Counted from the stretch's first letter, positions 30,203-40,952 are shown. The stretch is DNA of 64,000 nt from Shewanella profunda (GCF_023283765.1 NZ_JAKILG010000001.1:62001-126000); one strand, 5' to 3'. Notes: generated from the letters alone by a model not told the origin. Numbers and translations: made by a program.

Positions 30203-31159
30203 TTAAGGTTTTTTGAGGGTAAGGTTACCGCTGATGGTATTCATTGTGACATCCGCAGTACCTGCACCCGTTTGGAAGCTGAGTGACTCATTAGGCACGT
30301 ATTTTTGTTTTTGAGGCACATCTTGGCTTAAGCCATTTTTGATTTTTCCACCGGGACCACCGTTTAGGTCAAAGCTCGCATCCGGCTGCTCTGCGAAGGT
30401 GGCGGTAATATCACCGCTGACGCTTTCAAGATTCGCTTTATCAAAGGTTTTTGCCAGTGATACTTGGATATCACCGCTCACAGTTCTGACACTGATGTCT
30501 TTTGCTGTACTAAAGTTCGCTGTTACTTCACCTGATACTTGTTCTACTTTGACCTTTTCGGCTAGTGTTTTGCTGTCTAGATCACCACTCACAAGTCGAT
30601 ACTTGATTTCACCTTTACTTTCAGTGTCTTGGATTTTTCCTGACACAGTATCTAACATGACTTTACCTTCCAGTCCTTTAGTGGTGATGTCGCCAGAAAC
30701 CGTGTGCAACGAGGGGCTGCCGCCAAGGTTATCGGCGCTAATGTTGCCACTGACGGTATTTAAATCCAGTTCACCTTGAGTTTGGGCAATTTGCAGGTTT
30801 GCAGAAATAGTGTCGGCGCTGAGTTTGACTGTTTTAGGAACTTTGATCGTGAGTTTTGAGCCTTTATCATCACTACCGTTGTAGTGACGGGGCATTTTAT
30901 CTTCAATATTTAAGTTATTGCCTTTTTGCTCAAAGACAAAACCTTCACTTAGCTCGTCGAGTGTACCAGTGACACTGACTTCATTTTTATCCCAGCTCTG
31001 GATTTGCACATCACCACGTTGAACCTTGATTTGCAGTTGAGTACCGCTGCTAATACTCAATTGTTTGTCCACACTTTGGGCCGCAAACACGCTGCCCATT
31101 AAACCGAGATAGAAGGTTGAGACTAATAGGCTGGTCTTAGTTAGATTAAAGTGGCTCAT
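30203..31159 (-). CDS. exported DUF4097 beta-repeat protein
   Basis: 318-residue protein with an N-terminal signal peptide (cleavage near VFAA). The body is a DUF4097 putative-adhesin beta-helix: regularly spaced repeats with SGD or SG turns (TVSGNI, TVSGDI, LVSGDL, QVSGEV, TVSGDI, SVSGDI, TISGNL). It is the last gene of a coupled operon with an ECF sigma factor and a putative anti-sigma factor; its ATG overlaps the preceding stop by 4 bases. Probably a periplasmic or surface structure made under control of that sigma factor. No enzyme function is visible. Confidence 0.85.
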   Translation of the reverse strand: MSHFNLTKTSLLVSTFYLGLMGSVFAAQSVDKQLSISSGTQLQIKVQRGDVQIQSWDKNEVSVTGTLDELSEGFVFEQKGNNLNIEDKMPRHYNGSDDKGSKLTIKVPKTVKLSADTISANLQIAQTQGELDLNTVSGNISADNLGGSPSLHTVSGDITTKGLEGKVMLDTVSGKIQDTESKGEIKYRLVSGDLDSKTLAEKVKVEQVSGEVTANFSTAKDISVRTVSGDIQVSLAKTFDKANLESVSGDITATFAEQPDASFDLNGGPGGKIKNGLSQDVPQKQKYVPNESLSFQTGAGTADVTMNTISGNLTLKKP

Positions 31160-31731
31160 AGGGTGTTTCCTTGTGTTGAGTTTTTAATGGGGAGTTTTTG
31201 GCCTTGCTGCAATAGGTCTAGTTCACGCTGTTGTACCCAAAGCCAGAGTTGCCATAATTGTTTATCGGTTGGATTAGCTTGTAATGCTTGGTAAATCTGC
31301 ATACCTGCTCGTCTAAGTTCCTCTAATCCTTGTTCTACCGGAGTGCTAAAACTGCTGGCCTGCCAGGTGGGAACATTCGGTGAGTGTTCCAGTGCGTCGA
31401 CTTGCCCTTGGTGTGTGGCCGCAATTTGTGTCAGTAGGGTTTGCAACGCTTTATCACTGTCTGTATTGGTACTCTGTGCGGTGAGTAATCCCCTTGGTGT
31501 TTCCTCTTGGTATTGGTAGCCGAAAAATACGACTAACAATATCGCTGCAGCCATTGCCCATTGCGGCCATAAGTGTCGCGTTTGCTTAGGTGCATCAGTG
31601 TTAGGGTGCAATGGCTTATCCATACGCTTTTCGATCGTTTGCCAAAGATCCTGCTTTGGTATTAACGCCTTGGGGGCTTTAGCGATCAATTGTTCGAGCT
31701 GTTCTTCACGGGAACGCGGTGGTAACGACAT
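31156..31731 (-). CDS. putative anti-sigma factor
   Basis: 191-residue protein with a cytoplasmic N-terminus (about 52 residues), one membrane helix (WAMAAAILLVVFFGY, about 53-70) and a polar helical outer part. The layout, size and position right after an ECF sigma gene suggest an anti-sigma factor. The N-terminal region does not show a clear zinc HxxxCxxC motif, so this is inference from context. The start overlaps the sigma stop by one base and the end overlaps the DUF4097 start by four, so all three genes are translationally coupled. Confidence 0.7.
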   Translation of the reverse strand: MSLPPRSREEQLEQLIAKAPKALIPKQDLWQTIEKRMDKPLHPNTDAPKQTRHLWPQWAMAAAILLVVFFGYQYQEETPRGLLTAQSTNTDSDKALQTLLTQIAATHQGQVDALEHSPNVPTWQASSFSTPVEQGLEELRRAGMQIYQALQANPTDKQLWQLWLWVQQRELDLLQQGQKLPIKNSTQGNTL

Positions 31732-32264
31732 TACAGCATCTCCTGTAGTAATTGCTTCGCCCTGTGGTATTGGGTTTTACTGGTGCCAACGGCAATACCA
31801 AGCAGTTCGGCTATTTCCTCATGTTGGTAACCCTCAATGGCGCAAAGTACGAACACCATGCGAGCCCGTTCAGGTAGCAGGAGGATAAGCTTATCCAAAC
31901 CTTGATATCCCTCGTCCGTACTATGGGGCTCATTGTCATTTTCAATTGGAATAAAACGCGCCCAAAAGGATTTCTGTTTACGAATACTGCTCAATGCTTG
32001 ATTCACGCAAATGCTATGTAACCAAGTTGAAAATTGACTATCGCCTCGAAATTGCGGCAATTTTTGCCACACGAGGATAAAACACTCTTGGGTGATTTCT
32101 TCAGCCTGAGCGACTTGACCACACAGACGTAAAGACAGCGCATAAATACGTTGATGATGGTTTAAGTACAGTTGCTTAAATGCTGTACCATTACCTTGGC
32201 TCGCGAGGGTGACAAGATCAAAGTCAGACATTGTGCTGTTGAGTGGCAGTATCCCTGTCGTCAC
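31731..32264 (-). CDS. ECF-family RNA polymerase sigma factor
   Basis: 177-residue sigma-70 family protein of group IV. Region 2 is visible as FKQLYLNHHQRIYALSLRL to GDSQFSTWLHSICVNQAL, and region 4 as LLPERARMVFVLCAIEGY followed by HEEIAELLGIAVGTSK. No regions 1 or 3. The GTG start at 32264 has AGGA 7 bases upstream; an ATG 33 bases in (32231) lacks a good ribosome site. It likely activates its own operon, which adds a single-pass membrane protein and a DUF4097 exported protein. Confidence 0.9.
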   Translation of the reverse strand: MTTGILPLNSTMSDFDLVTLASQGNGTAFKQLYLNHHQRIYALSLRLCGQVAQAEEITQECFILVWQKLPQFRGDSQFSTWLHSICVNQALSSIRKQKSFWARFIPIENDNEPHSTDEGYQGLDKLILLLPERARMVFVLCAIEGYQHEEIAELLGIAVGTSKTQYHRAKQLLQEML

Positions 32265-32695
32265 TGTACTTTCCTGTCATGGTGATTGAATGTTGTAGTT
32301 TTGACGCCCTGAAAGTGGCAAAAGGTTTGGACTAAGTGAAAATATTTTATTCCAAGTCGCTGTGGGTCTGCCCCATCATAGGTATTAACTGTCCATTTTG
32401 TCATAAAAGTGTCATATAAGCTTATGACAGCAAAGTATTATTTCAATGAGTCCACATTATTCCAAGCTACGAGTCAATTAAACTCGAGCTATACTTCTTC
32501 AGATTCAATCGACATCGTTACTGTTTGCGCAAACACAGCACTGTAACTCTGGGCGGTGAAAGCCAATTAGGTTTATGATCATCAATTGACTCACATAACT
32601 ATATGTATAAAAAGTGAATGTTGTGGATACTGTTGCCTGCTACTGGCTTAGTTTCTCACTCTTTTAAGTAAAAATGATGATATCGGGGATCTTCT
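32265..32695. other. intergenic region between sigma factor and chemoreceptor
   Basis: 431 bases between divergent genes with no supportable ORF. It contains the Pho-box-like sequence at 32398 and a small hairpin CGAGT/ACTCG near 32470; nothing else stands out. Confidence 0.5.
32398..32415 (+). promoter_or_regulatory. Pho-box-like sequence
   Basis: TTGTCATAAAAGTGTCAT matches the PhoB box CTGTCATAWAWCTGTMAY at 16 of 18 positions, with TGTCA repeats 11 bases apart. An inverted TATGACA follows at 32423. It lies 134 bases from the sigma gene and 280 bases from the chemoreceptor gene. Confidence 0.35.
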
Positions 32696-34558
32696 ATGTT
32701 AATCCGCTCAAAGCTGTTACTCAGTGCGGCAGTATCCATCTCGGCATTAATTGCGATGTTTGGCTTACAACTCCATTCTAATTCGGTGGAATCGGAACTT
32801 TCCCATGCGGCTCAAAATGTACTTGAATTAGAACGGGACATGCTAATACTCCGTAGAAATGAAAAGGATTTCTTTGTTCGTAAAGACTTACTATATGTCG
32901 AAAACCATAAGCAGGTTTATGCTCAGATAAGTCAATCTATCCCCGCACTGGAACAAATCTTTAAAAAATACGATGTACCCACGCAATCTTTAGAGAATTT
33001 TTCCCATCATTTAAATCAATATCAGTCGACATTTAGTGAGGTGGTACAGTTACAGCAAGAGATAGGTTTAACTCCTAAAACGGGGCTTTACGGCACACTA
33101 AGAAGCGCTGTCCATAATGTAGAGTCACTGCTTAAGGAATATGATCAGTCATCCCTGGCGGTCGCCATGTTGCAATTAAGGCGAAATGAGAAAGATTTTA
33201 TGCTTCGGCGCGAGCTCAGCTATGTTGAAACCTTCGATGCCAATATTATTCTATTTAACAATAGCTTGCTTTCATCGGGCTTAGATAGCGAAACCCAGGG
33301 TAAAATTTCAGTTCTTATTGGACAATATCAAAAAGATTTCAAAGGGTTAGTGAGTAAAGAACAACAACTTGGGTTAACTGAAAAAGACGGAACTATGGCG
33401 CGGATGATTGCGGCAAACAAGTTAACTGAAACAAGCGCCGATGAGCTGCATAGTCTTGCGCTCAACACCATTGAAGTGGCTAAGAGTAGTAGTGTTAATC
33501 TTGGCATGATGGTGTTTTTATTAATAACGGTACTGTTGTCTATCATCACTTACCTGATTATCCGCAGTATTATCACACCTGTTGAGCGTATCACTCAGGT
33601 GATTTCCCGTATCGAGCAGAGCAAGGATTTAACCTTAAGATGTGATGCTTCAACGCAGGATGAACTGGGTAAAATTGCTGAGCATTTTAATAGCATGGTT
33701 GGGAGTTTTCAGCACCTTATTGAACAAGTTATCGAGTCGGTTGCTACCATCAATACATCCTGTAAGCATGTTTCAGAAAATGCGATGTTGGCCTCTGAAG
33801 GTGTAGCACAGCAGCTAAATGAAACCGATATGGTGGCAACGGCGATTACTGAAATGGGGGCAACCATAGATGAAATTGCCAAAACCACTGAGCTTGCAGC
33901 GCAAAAAGCGGGGAAAACCCACGATAATGCGCAGAGTGGTCAACTAGAAGTTGAGCAAACAATTCATAAGATCCAATCTTTGGCCGAACAGCTTAATAGT
34001 TCAGCGGCGGTTGTGAGTGAATTAGAGCATGACAGCGAAACCATTGGCAGTGTGTTAGATGTGATCCGTGGTATTGCGGAGCAAACAAACCTACTTGCCC
34101 TTAATGCTGCCATCGAAGCTGCACGTGCGGGAGAACAGGGCCGAGGTTTTGCTGTTGTTGCCGACGAAGTCCGTAGCCTTGCGATGCGAACTCAATCCTC
34201 GACTCAGGAAATTGCCAACATTATCCAAACCTTGCAGAGCCGTACCCGTTCTATTGTGCAGCTTATGGATGCCAGCCAAAAGCAAGGATCAGAAAGTGCG
34301 GAACAGGCTGCAGCAGCGGGTGCACTGCTGAAACTTATCAATAATGATGTGCGTAATATTATGGATATGAGCACGCAAATTGCGGCAGCTATCGAAGAGC
34401 AAAGTATGGTTGCCGCTGAAGTGAACAAAAACGTCGTCGTGATCCGTGATATTGCTGAAGAATCATCAAAAGCGGCTGATGCTAACGCTTCAGCATCCGA
34501 TGAGCTTAAGGCCCAGGCCGAGTATCTCTATCGCGCAGTAAGCAATTTTAAAATCTAA
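32696..34558 (+). CDS. methyl-accepting chemotaxis protein with HBM sensor domain
   Basis: 620-residue chemoreceptor. TM1 (about residues 7-27), then a ~240-residue periplasmic helical bimodular (HBM) domain recognised by two repeats of LRRNEKDF with VRKDLLYVE and [11 protein letters not shown]2 (about 267-290), HAMP, and a signalling domain with tip [21 protein letters not shown] receptors such as McpS bind organic acids; the ligand here is unknown. No CheR-binding pentapeptide is seen at the C-terminus (ends RAVSNFKI). Monocistronic, with its own terminator. Confidence 0.93.
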   Translation: MLIRSKLLLSAAVSISALIAMFGLQLHSNSVESELSHAAQNVLELERDMLILRRNEKDFFVRKDLLYVENHKQVYAQISQSIPALEQIFKKYDVPTQSLENFSHHLNQYQSTFSEVVQLQQEIGLTPKTGLYGTLRSAVHNVESLLKEYDQSSLAVAMLQLRRNEKDFMLRRELSYVETFDANIILFNNSLLSSGLDSETQGKISVLIGQYQKDFKGLVSKEQQLGLTEKDGTMARMIAANKLTETSADELHSLALNTIEVAKSSSVNLGMMVFLLITVLLSIITYLIIRSIITPVERITQVISRIEQSKDLTLRCDASTQDELGKIAEHFNSMVGSFQHLIEQVIESVATINTSCKHVSENAMLASEGVAQQLNETDMVATAITEMGATIDEIAKTTELAAQKAGKTHDNAQSGQLEVEQTIHKIQSLAEQLNSSAAVVSELEHDSETIGSVLDVIRGIAEQTNLLALNAAIEAARAGEQGRGFAVVADEVRSLAMRTQSSTQEIANIIQTLQSRTRSIVQLMDASQKQGSESAEQAAAAGALLKLINNDVRNIMDMSTQIAAAIEEQSMVAAEVNKNVVVIRDIAEESSKAADANASASDELKAQAEYLYRAVSNFKI

Positions 34559-34573
34559 ACCTTTGGGGAAAAC

Positions 34574-34604
34574 AAAAACGCACTCAAAGGAGTGCGTTTC
34601 TTTT
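34574..34604. terminator. bidirectional terminator between chemoreceptor and prs
   Basis: AAACGCACTC / GAGTGCGTTT, a 10-bp stem with AAAG loop; T-rich on both sides. Located between convergent genes. Confidence 0.85.
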
Positions 34605-34620
34605 ACTGCAGGTCGCCAGA

Positions 34621-35568
34621 TTAATGGCTAAACATCGCAGAGATAGACTCTTCGTTGCTTACGCGGCGAATGGCCTCCGCCAGTACTGCAGACATAGTCA
34701 ACTGAGTTACTTTAGCCACTTTTAACATTTCTGGACTTAAAGGAACTGTGTCAGTAACGATAACTTCATCGATCACTGAGTTGGTAATATTTTCAGCCGC
34801 TTTACCTGAGAACACTGGGTGAGTCGCGTAAGCAAATACGCGGTTTGCACCATGTTCTTTTAAGGCTTCAGCCGCTTTACACAGAGTGCCGCCTGTGTCG
34901 ATCATATCGTCAACGATAATGCAGTCACGGCCTTGAACATCACCTATGATGTGCATAACCTGAGCAACGTTCGCCTGTGGGCGACGTTTGTCGATAATAG
35001 CTAAATCAGAATCATCGAGCAGTTTGGCAACCGCACGGGCGCGAACAACGCCGCCAATATCGGGTGAAACCACCACTGGATTATCTAATTTCTTCGCTAA
35101 CATATCTTCCAGTAACACAGGGCTACCGAATACGTTATCAACAGGAACATCGAAGAAACCTTGGATTTGCTCAGCGTGCAGGTCACAGGTCAAAACGCGG
35201 TCAACACCTACGCTTGACAGGAAATCGGCAACCACTTTCGCGGTAATAGGTACACGTGCGCTACGAACGCGACGGTCTTGACGTGCATAACCAAAGTAAG
35301 GAATAACTGCGGTGATACGACCAGCAGATGCACGGCGCAGCGCATCAACCATAACGATGAGTTCCATCAGATTATCGTTGGTCGGCGCGCAGGTAGATTG
35401 GATGATGAACACATCGGCTCCACGTACATTTTCGTTAATTTGGACACTGATTTCACCATCGCTGAAACGACCAACCACTGCGTCTCCGAGTTTGCAAAAT
35501 AGACGATCGGCTATCTTTTTAGCGAGACTGGGGGTGGCGTTCCCAGCAAAGAGCTTGATGTCGGGCAC
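34621..35568 (-). CDS. prs: ribose-phosphate pyrophosphokinase
   Basis: Makes PRPP from ribose 5-phosphate and ATP for purine, pyrimidine, His, Trp and NAD synthesis. 315 residues, as in E. coli. Motifs: [16 protein letters not shown], the ATP-binding [10 protein letters not shown], the catalytic flexible-loop region with DKRRP, and the PRPP-binding DDMIDTGGT near residue 220. The start is GTG with TGAGG upstream, giving the same N-terminus as E. coli Prs. It follows ispE by 110 bases; the order lolB-ispE-prs is conserved in enterics. Confidence 0.97.
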   Translation of the reverse strand: MPDIKLFAGNATPSLAKKIADRLFCKLGDAVVGRFSDGEISVQINENVRGADVFIIQSTCAPTNDNLMELIVMVDALRRASAGRITAVIPYFGYARQDRRVRSARVPITAKVVADFLSSVGVDRVLTCDLHAEQIQGFFDVPVDNVFGSPVLLEDMLAKKLDNPVVVSPDIGGVVRARAVAKLLDDSDLAIIDKRRPQANVAQVMHIIGDVQGRDCIIVDDMIDTGGTLCKAAEALKEHGANRVFAYATHPVFSGKAAENITNSVIDEVIVTDTVPLSPEMLKVAKVTQLTMSAVLAEAIRRVSNEESISAMFSH

Positions 35569-35678
35569 TGTATGAACCTCAGGCGTTTGCTTTATATTTT
35601 AGTGGCTAGAGTAACGACGATGTAGGGACGGGAGGACCCGAGACGTTATCGTATGTGGTTACCCTAGAAGAAAGTAGT

Positions 35679-36533
35679 TTACGGATGATCGAGCCGCGTG
35701 ATGAGCGGCGAAATATTCATCCCTTTTGCAACAAATCCTTGCATATCAGACGGTAATTTCGCCAAGGCTGCGAGAGCTTGTTGCTGTTGTGTAAATTCCC
35801 CAAACACGCATGCGCCTGTTCCGGTCATTCTCGACGGCGCATATTCTAGCAGCCAGCCCAAGGCCTTGGCAACTTGAGGGTACTTAGATACGACCAGTTT
35901 TTGGCAGTCATTTGTCCATACCTTACTCATCAAAGTGTCGATGGCAAGTTTTGGGGTGTTGCGTGGTAAAAGGGGATCTTGGAACACATCTGCGGTGGAA
36001 ACATGGGTATCGGGTGCTATGACTAAATACCAAGGTTCAGGTGGCGAGACCGCTTGTAAGCGTTCACCCACACCTTCGGCAAAAGCAGCGAAACCATGAA
36101 TAAAAACAGGAATATCGGCACCAAGTTTAAGGCCGATTTCTGCCAATTCTTCGGTCGATAATTGGGTGTTCCACAAGCGGTTTAACGCTACGAACGTGGT
36201 TGCAGCATCCGATGATCCACCACCCAAACCACCGCCCATAGGGAGGCGTTTATCTAGCCAGATTTCAGCCCCACCTTTAAAGCCTGTCACTTGTTGTAGT
36301 GATTTTGCGGCTCGCAGAATTAAGTTATCGCTATCTGCGACAACGCCAGCCATATTCGAGTGCAAAATCAGCTCTGAGCTGTCAGTGACCTTGAAATCAA
36401 GCATGTCACAGTAATCGATAAACTGAAACAAAGTTTGCAACTCATGATACCCATCGGCGCGGCGGTCATTGATGTGTAAAAACAAGTTGAGCTTGGCTGG
36501 CGCGGGCCAATTACGGGAGATGGTCGCTGACAT
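35679..36533 (-). CDS. ispE: 4-diphosphocytidyl-2-C-methyl-D-erythritol kinase
   Basis: GHMP kinase of the MEP isoprenoid pathway. 284 residues. The N-terminal [21 protein letters not shown] is diagnostic; the ATP-binding glycine loop is [15 protein letters not shown] (about 96-110); the C-terminal GHMP motif is [13 protein letters not shown]. It begins one base after the lolB stop, so the two genes are coupled. Confidence 0.97.
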   Translation of the reverse strand: MSATISRNWPAPAKLNLFLHINDRRADGYHELQTLFQFIDYCDMLDFKVTDSSELILHSNMAGVVADSDNLILRAAKSLQQVTGFKGGAEIWLDKRLPMGGGLGGGSSDAATTFVALNRLWNTQLSTEELAEIGLKLGADIPVFIHGFAAFAEGVGERLQAVSPPEPWYLVIAPDTHVSTADVFQDPLLPRNTPKLAIDTLMSKVWTNDCQKLVVSKYPQVAKALGWLLEYAPSRMTGTGACVFGEFTQQQQALAALAKLPSDMQGFVAKGMNISPLITRLDHP

Positions 36534-36534
36534 G

Positions 36535-37179
36535 CTAAGGTTTCTCTCCGATTATAATTGCGGCCTTGCCAAGGGCTTGCCATTGATTTATTTGTAGTTT
36601 GAGCTGTAAATCGCCACGTTCAAGTTTTAACTGATGGGGGACATTAGCACCGCTCTGTAATTGCCAACTTAAAAATTCGACTAACCAAGACGGTGGTGTT
36701 AGATCATTAATCAGTTGTTTAGGATTAGCTTTACTATCGCGGCTTAACACGCGATCCTTCGAGCCGATTTGGCCTGTTATCCACAAAGGTAAATCGGCTA
36801 AGGGAATCGACCAACCGCTGACTCGTTCCAGTAAATCTTGGGCGTTATCGTCTTTAAAGTCTTTTCCATCAATATGTAAATGGGCAGAGTTCGGTGTCGC
36901 TTCTAGCGTTAACACTGTCGTACCTAGCATTGTGGTGAGCGTGAGCTCGTCACGCTCTTCACTATGGCGCCAATAAAGATTGGCACTGAGCTTATCTTCG
37001 GGGGTTTTTATGGCAAGTTTGCCCTGTAACTCCCACGCTTTTGCTTGGTTGGGATTACTGATTGTGATTGGCGTTAAGTCGTCTGCAGGAGGCAGCGTTT
37101 GGCAGCCACCCAAAAAGAGCAGGGTGCTCAAGGCAATACAAGAGAAAATGGATTCTGTGAAGCGCTTCAAATTATTCAT
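36535..37179 (-). CDS. lolB: outer membrane lipoprotein receptor LolB
   Basis: Accepts lipoproteins from LolA and inserts them into the outer membrane. 214 residues with a lipoprotein signal peptide and lipobox LGGC (Cys26). The mature part shows the LolB pattern [20 protein letters not shown], then [13 protein letters not shown] and WITGQIG, with a C-terminal [10 protein letters not shown]. It is divergent from hemA, the order seen in many gammaproteobacteria. Confidence 0.93.
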   Translation of the reverse strand: MNNLKRFTESIFSCIALSTLLFLGGCQTLPPADDLTPITISNPNQAKAWELQGKLAIKTPEDKLSANLYWRHSEERDELTLTTMLGTTVLTLEATPNSAHLHIDGKDFKDDNAQDLLERVSGWSIPLADLPLWITGQIGSKDRVLSRDSKANPKQLINDLTPPSWLVEFLSWQLQSGANVPHQLKLERGDLQLKLQINQWQALGKAAIIIGEKP

Positions 37180-37431
37180 CTATGACTGATATACCAAAGT
37201 CCTTATGATACGAGGGCTTGGAAAGAATACCAATGCCAATCGTAAAATTTCCATCGGCGGTCACTTCGGGTTAGCTTCGTAGAGGCAATCCATGTTTACC
37301 TAGATTGATAGAAAATTTAGGTAACAAGTTAGACCTTTATTCGGTTTTGTTAAGCGTATTCTGTTTTTAGTTGGGCCAATTCAGTAGAATGCCCTTATTA
37401 AGAGAGTCGCCAAGAATCTAGAAAGAGTCAG

Positions 37432-38682
37432 ATGAGCCTTGTAGCAATCGGTATTAACCATAAAACAGCCACGGTAGACCTGCGTGAGAAAGTTGCCTTC
37501 TCTCCGGACAAAATTCATGATGCCATGAAGAGTCTGGCCAGTCGTACGCGCTCGGGTGAAGCCGTTATCGTCTCGACCTGTAATCGCACTGAGTTGTATT
37601 GTAACAATGGCGATGAGGCTGACATCATTCAATGGCTTGAAGAATATCATGGCCTAGATCATAAAGATGTCGCGCCTTGCCTATACAATTATCACGGGCA
37701 AACTGCGGTTAAGCATTTGATGCGCGTCGCTTCAGGGCTTGACTCATTGATTTTAGGTGAGCCGCAAATTTTAGGGCAAGTGAAGCAAGCTTTCGCTAAA
37801 GCCAAAGAAGCGGGCACAGTCGCCTTAACCATTGACCGCCTTTTTCAAAATACCTTTTCAGTCGCTAAAAAAGTGCGTACCGAAACTGAAATTGGTGCTG
37901 CAGCTGTGTCGGTGGCCTTTGCCGCTGTAAGTATGGCGAAGCATATCTTCTCCTCACTTTCGACCACTAAGGTGCTGTTGATTGGTGCGGGTGAAACGAT
38001 TGAGCTGGTGGCCAAACATCTAAAAGATAATGGTGTTGCCTCCATGGTGGTGGCAAACCGTACTTTAGAACGTGCTCAGGGCATGTGCGAAGAGTTTGGC
38101 GCAACCGCAATTACGTTAGCGCAGATACCAGATTATCTCCCTAAAGCCGATATCGTGATATCCTCTACCGCCAGCCCGCTGCCTATCCTAGGTAAAGGCA
38201 TGGTCGAAAAAGCGCTAAAGCAGCGTCGCCATCAACCTATGTTATTGGTTGATATAGCAGTTCCCCGAGATATTGAGGCGGAAGTCGCCGATTTAGACGA
38301 TGCGTTTCTGTATACAGTGGACGACCTGCATAGCATTATTGAACAGAATATGGCTTCCAGAAAAGAAGCCGCCGAGCAAGCTGAATTAATTACTGAAGAA
38401 CAATCCTATCTGTTTATGGATTGGGTACGTTCTTTAGAGTCGGTCGACAGTATTCGTGAGTATCGCAATCAGAGCATGGCGATAAAAGATGAGTTAGTAG
38501 AACGCGCCCTGAATAAATTAGCTCAGGGGGGCAACACTGAACAGGTATTGATTGAATTAGCCAATCGCCTGACGAACAAACTTATCCACGCACCAACCCA
38601 AGCCCTCACGGCGGCGAGCCGTCAGGGTGATTTGAATACACTCGGTCAGTTAAGAACAGCGCTTGGATTAGATAAAAACTAA
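37432..38682 (+). CDS. hemA: glutamyl-tRNA reductase
   Basis: First enzyme of C5-pathway tetrapyrrole synthesis: reduces Glu-tRNA to glutamate 1-semialdehyde with NADPH. 416 residues. The catalytic Cys is in [11 protein letters not shown] (about residue 50); [18 protein letters not shown] and a NADPH fold [16 protein letters not shown] follow, then the C-terminal dimerisation helices. The ATG is preceded by AGAAAGAG. prfA starts 14 bases downstream, as in E. coli, so the two are one transcript. Confidence 0.97.
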   Translation: MSLVAIGINHKTATVDLREKVAFSPDKIHDAMKSLASRTRSGEAVIVSTCNRTELYCNNGDEADIIQWLEEYHGLDHKDVAPCLYNYHGQTAVKHLMRVASGLDSLILGEPQILGQVKQAFAKAKEAGTVALTIDRLFQNTFSVAKKVRTETEIGAAAVSVAFAAVSMAKHIFSSLSTTKVLLIGAGETIELVAKHLKDNGVASMVVANRTLERAQGMCEEFGATAITLAQIPDYLPKADIVISSTASPLPILGKGMVEKALKQRRHQPMLLVDIAVPRDIEAEVADLDDAFLYTVDDLHSIIEQNMASRKEAAEQAELITEEQSYLFMDWVRSLESVDSIREYRNQSMAIKDELVERALNKLAQGGNTEQVLIELANRLTNKLIHAPTQALTAASRQGDLNTLGQLRTALGLDKN

Positions 38683-38696
38683 GGTTAGCGAGTTAA

Positions 38697-39788
38697 ATGA
38701 AGGAATCCGTTATCCGCAAGCTAGAAGGCTTGCTCGAGCGTAATGAAGAAGTTTTGGCCTTACTGGGTGATGCATCCGTTATCGCTGATCAAGACCGTTT
38801 TCGCGCATTATCAAAAGAATATTCTCAGTTAGAAGAAGTGGTTGCAGGCTTTAAAGCCTATCAGCAAGCACAGGCTGATCTCGACTCCGCAAAGGAAATG
38901 TTGGAAGAAGATGATGCCGAAATGCGCGAGATGGCGCAGGAAGAAATGAAAGTCGCAAAAGTGGAGTTAGAGCGGCTCGAAAGTGAGCTGCAAATCCTGC
39001 TGTTGCCTAAGGATCCTAACGACGATACCAACGCCTTTATCGAAATTCGTGCAGGCGCGGGTGGCGACGAAGCGGCCATTTTCGCCGGTGACTTATTCCG
39101 CATGTATAGCCGTTATGCCGAAGCGAATCGCTGGCAGATGGAAGTGATGAGCTGTAACGAAGGCGAACACGGTGGCTTTAAAGAAATTATCGTAAAAGTC
39201 AGCGGTGAGGGTGCCTACGGTAAGCTTAAATTTGAGTCGGGCGGTCACCGTGTTCAACGTGTACCAGAAACCGAATCCCAGGGGCGTGTGCATACTTCGG
39301 CTGTTACCGTCGTTGTGATGCATGAAGTGCCTGAAGCTGAAGCGATTTCGATTAACCCTGCTGATCTTAAAGTCGATACTTTCCGCTCATCTGGCGCGGG
39401 TGGTCAGCACGTTAACAAAACCGACTCGGCTATTCGTATTACCCATATTCCAACGGGGATTGTGGTCGAGTGCCAAGATCAACGTTCGCAACATAAAAAC
39501 CGTGCCCAAGCCATGAGTGTTTTGGCTGCACGTATTCAAGCGGTTGAGGATGAAAAACGTCGTAGTGCTGAAGAGTCGACCCGCCGTAGTCTGGTTGCCA
39601 GTGGAGACCGCTCCGAGCGTGTGCGTACCTACAACTTCCCCCAAGGCCGTGTGAGTGAGCATCGTATCAATCTAACTTTGTATCGCTTAAATGAAGTGAT
39701 GGAAGGCGATTTAGATGCAATTTTAGCACCACTGATGCAAGAGCATCAGGCCGATCTGTTAGCCGCACTGGCTGACGAGCAGGGGTAA
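38697..39788 (+). CDS. prfA: peptide chain release factor 1
   Basis: Recognises UAA and UAG stop codons and triggers peptide release. 363 residues. The codon-recognition segment contains [15 protein letters not shown], and the catalytic GGQ is at about residues 235-237 in [11 protein letters not shown]. The C-terminal part has RSYNFPQ-like [15 protein letters not shown]. The GGQ glutamine is the target of the methyltransferase encoded by the next gene, prmC, whose start is 2 bases downstream. Confidence 0.97.
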   Translation: MKESVIRKLEGLLERNEEVLALLGDASVIADQDRFRALSKEYSQLEEVVAGFKAYQQAQADLDSAKEMLEEDDAEMREMAQEEMKVAKVELERLESELQILLLPKDPNDDTNAFIEIRAGAGGDEAAIFAGDLFRMYSRYAEANRWQMEVMSCNEGEHGGFKEIIVKVSGEGAYGKLKFESGGHRVQRVPETESQGRVHTSAVTVVVMHEVPEAEAISINPADLKVDTFRSSGAGGQHVNKTDSAIRITHIPTGIVVECQDQRSQHKNRAQAMSVLAARIQAVEDEKRRSAEESTRRSLVASGDRSERVRTYNFPQGRVSEHRINLTLYRLNEVMEGDLDAILAPLMQEHQADLLAALADEQG

Positions 39789-39790
39789 TT

Positions 39791-40639
39791 TTGTCAGATC
39801 AATCTAGCATCGCTGAAGCTCTGCAATGGGCTTATGTGCAGTTAGCGTCAACCTCTGAATCCGCCCATCTGGATGCAGAGGTTTTTCTGCTATATTGCCT
39901 CAATAAAAATCGTGCTTATCTCTATACTTGGCCTGAAAAGGCCCTGACGATTGACCAGTGGAAACGCTTTCAGCAAATGGTACAAAAACGCCAAAAAGGC
40001 GTTCCTGTTGCGCATATTGTGGGCGAACGTGAGTTTTGGTCGCTGCCTTTTATTGTCAACGACACTACTTTGATCCCACGTCCCGATACCGAAATTCTGG
40101 TTGAAACCGCGCTAAATTTACCCCTATCGACCTATGCTAAAGTGCTCGATTTAGGCACGGGCACTGGCGCAATTGCATTGGCATTAGCGTCCGAGCGTGA
40201 GTCATGGGAAATTACCGCTGTCGATAAGGTCGATGATGCCGTAGCGCTGGCTATCGCAAATCGTGAAAACTTAAAGTTGCCGCAGGTTGAAATCCTCCAG
40301 AGCGATTGGTTTAGCGCAGTAAAGTCGCGGGATTTTGACTTAATTGTCTCAAATCCGCCCTATATCGATGAGGCCGATGAACACTTGCACCAAGGCGATG
40401 TACGCTTCGAGCCGCAAAGTGCATTAACCGCCGCTGAGGAAGGCTTTGCCGATCTTTACTATATCGCCAAGACTGCCCGTGATTATTTAAAACCTAACGG
40501 TTATATCCTACTCGAACACGGTTTTGAACAGGCCGTAAAACTCAGAGCTAAGCTAATTGAGCTGGGTTATGAAAATGTCGCCACAGTGCGGGATTTTGGC
40601 AGTAACGATAGATGCACTATGGGCAAATGGGCGGAGTAA
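39791..40639 (+). CDS. prmC: peptide chain release factor N5-glutamine methyltransferase
   Basis: Methylates the GGQ glutamine of RF1 and RF2 with SAM. 282 residues. The N-terminal helical domain is followed by a Rossmann methyltransferase with RPDTEILVE, the SAM loop DLGTGTGAIALALA and the Gln-binding NPPY (N188). The start is TTG, two bases after the prfA stop with AGGGG upstream; no ATG fits the conserved N-terminus. In E. coli this cluster continues with sirB2, but here a 427-base spacer and a GNAT gene intervene. Confidence 0.95.
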   Translation: MSDQSSIAEALQWAYVQLASTSESAHLDAEVFLLYCLNKNRAYLYTWPEKALTIDQWKRFQQMVQKRQKGVPVAHIVGEREFWSLPFIVNDTTLIPRPDTEILVETALNLPLSTYAKVLDLGTGTGAIALALASERESWEITAVDKVDDAVALAIANRENLKLPQVEILQSDWFSAVKSRDFDLIVSNPPYIDEADEHLHQGDVRFEPQSALTAAEEGFADLYYIAKTARDYLKPNGYILLEHGFEQAVKLRAKLIELGYENVATVRDFGSNDRCTMGKWAE

Positions 40640-40697
40640 TTCGCCCTTGTTTTTGGTGAAGGTGTTTACTTTGTGAGCCGTTATTCGTTATTTTTTG

Positions 40698-40735
40698 TTC
40701 ACCATTCACCATTCACCATTCACCATTCACCATTC
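40698..40735 (+). repeat. 7-bp tandem repeat (TTCACCA)x5
   Basis: Five perfect copies of TTCACCA followed by TTC. It is in a non-coding spacer, so it could vary in copy number between strains. Confidence 0.9.
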
Positions 40736-40742
40736 GTGAACC

Positions 40743-40776
40743 GTCATTCCCGCAATGCTTTTGAGCGGGAATCTAG
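40743..40776. repeat. REP-like palindrome
   Basis: GTCATTCCCGC then, after an 11-base loop, GCGGGAATCTAG. The ATTCCCGC / GCGGGAAT arms are perfect 8-mers. This is the common extragenic palindrome form GTCATTCCCGC...GCGGGAATC seen dispersed in many Proteobacteria; it appears once here. Confidence 0.65.
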
Positions 40777-40784
40777 CTTTTAAG

Positions 40785-40952
40785 TCACTTAGTCTTGATT
40801 AAGTACAGCCATTCCAGTGACACGTCGTCTGCTTCTTTTAAAAGAAGTATCCCAGTAGGCTCGACGGCGGCATACCGCCCATGATCACCTCCATGCCAGT
40901 GCTTAATTCCGTTGGCTCTTGGATTTCCATTTAGCCTGTTTTTTACTTTCAT
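40785..40952 (-). CDS. doubtful small ORF in spacer
   Basis: 55 codons starting MKVKNRLNGNPRANG. I do not recognise it. It lies between the REP-like palindrome and the GNAT gene and has no clear ribosome site. A short open stretch just upstream in another frame (bases about 40970-41045) suggests a decayed locus rather than a working gene. Confidence 0.2.
   Translation of the reverse strand: MKVKNRLNGNPRANGIKHWHGGDHGRYAAVEPTGILLLKEADDVSLEWLYLIKTK

Noticed and set aside
30339..30779. 146-codon plus-strand frame opposite the DUF4097 gene
   Set aside because: A low-complexity antisense shadow of the SGD-rich repeats.
40698..40735. CRISPR-like array
   Set aside because: The 7-bp units are directly adjacent with no spacers, and no cas genes are present; it is a simple tandem repeat.
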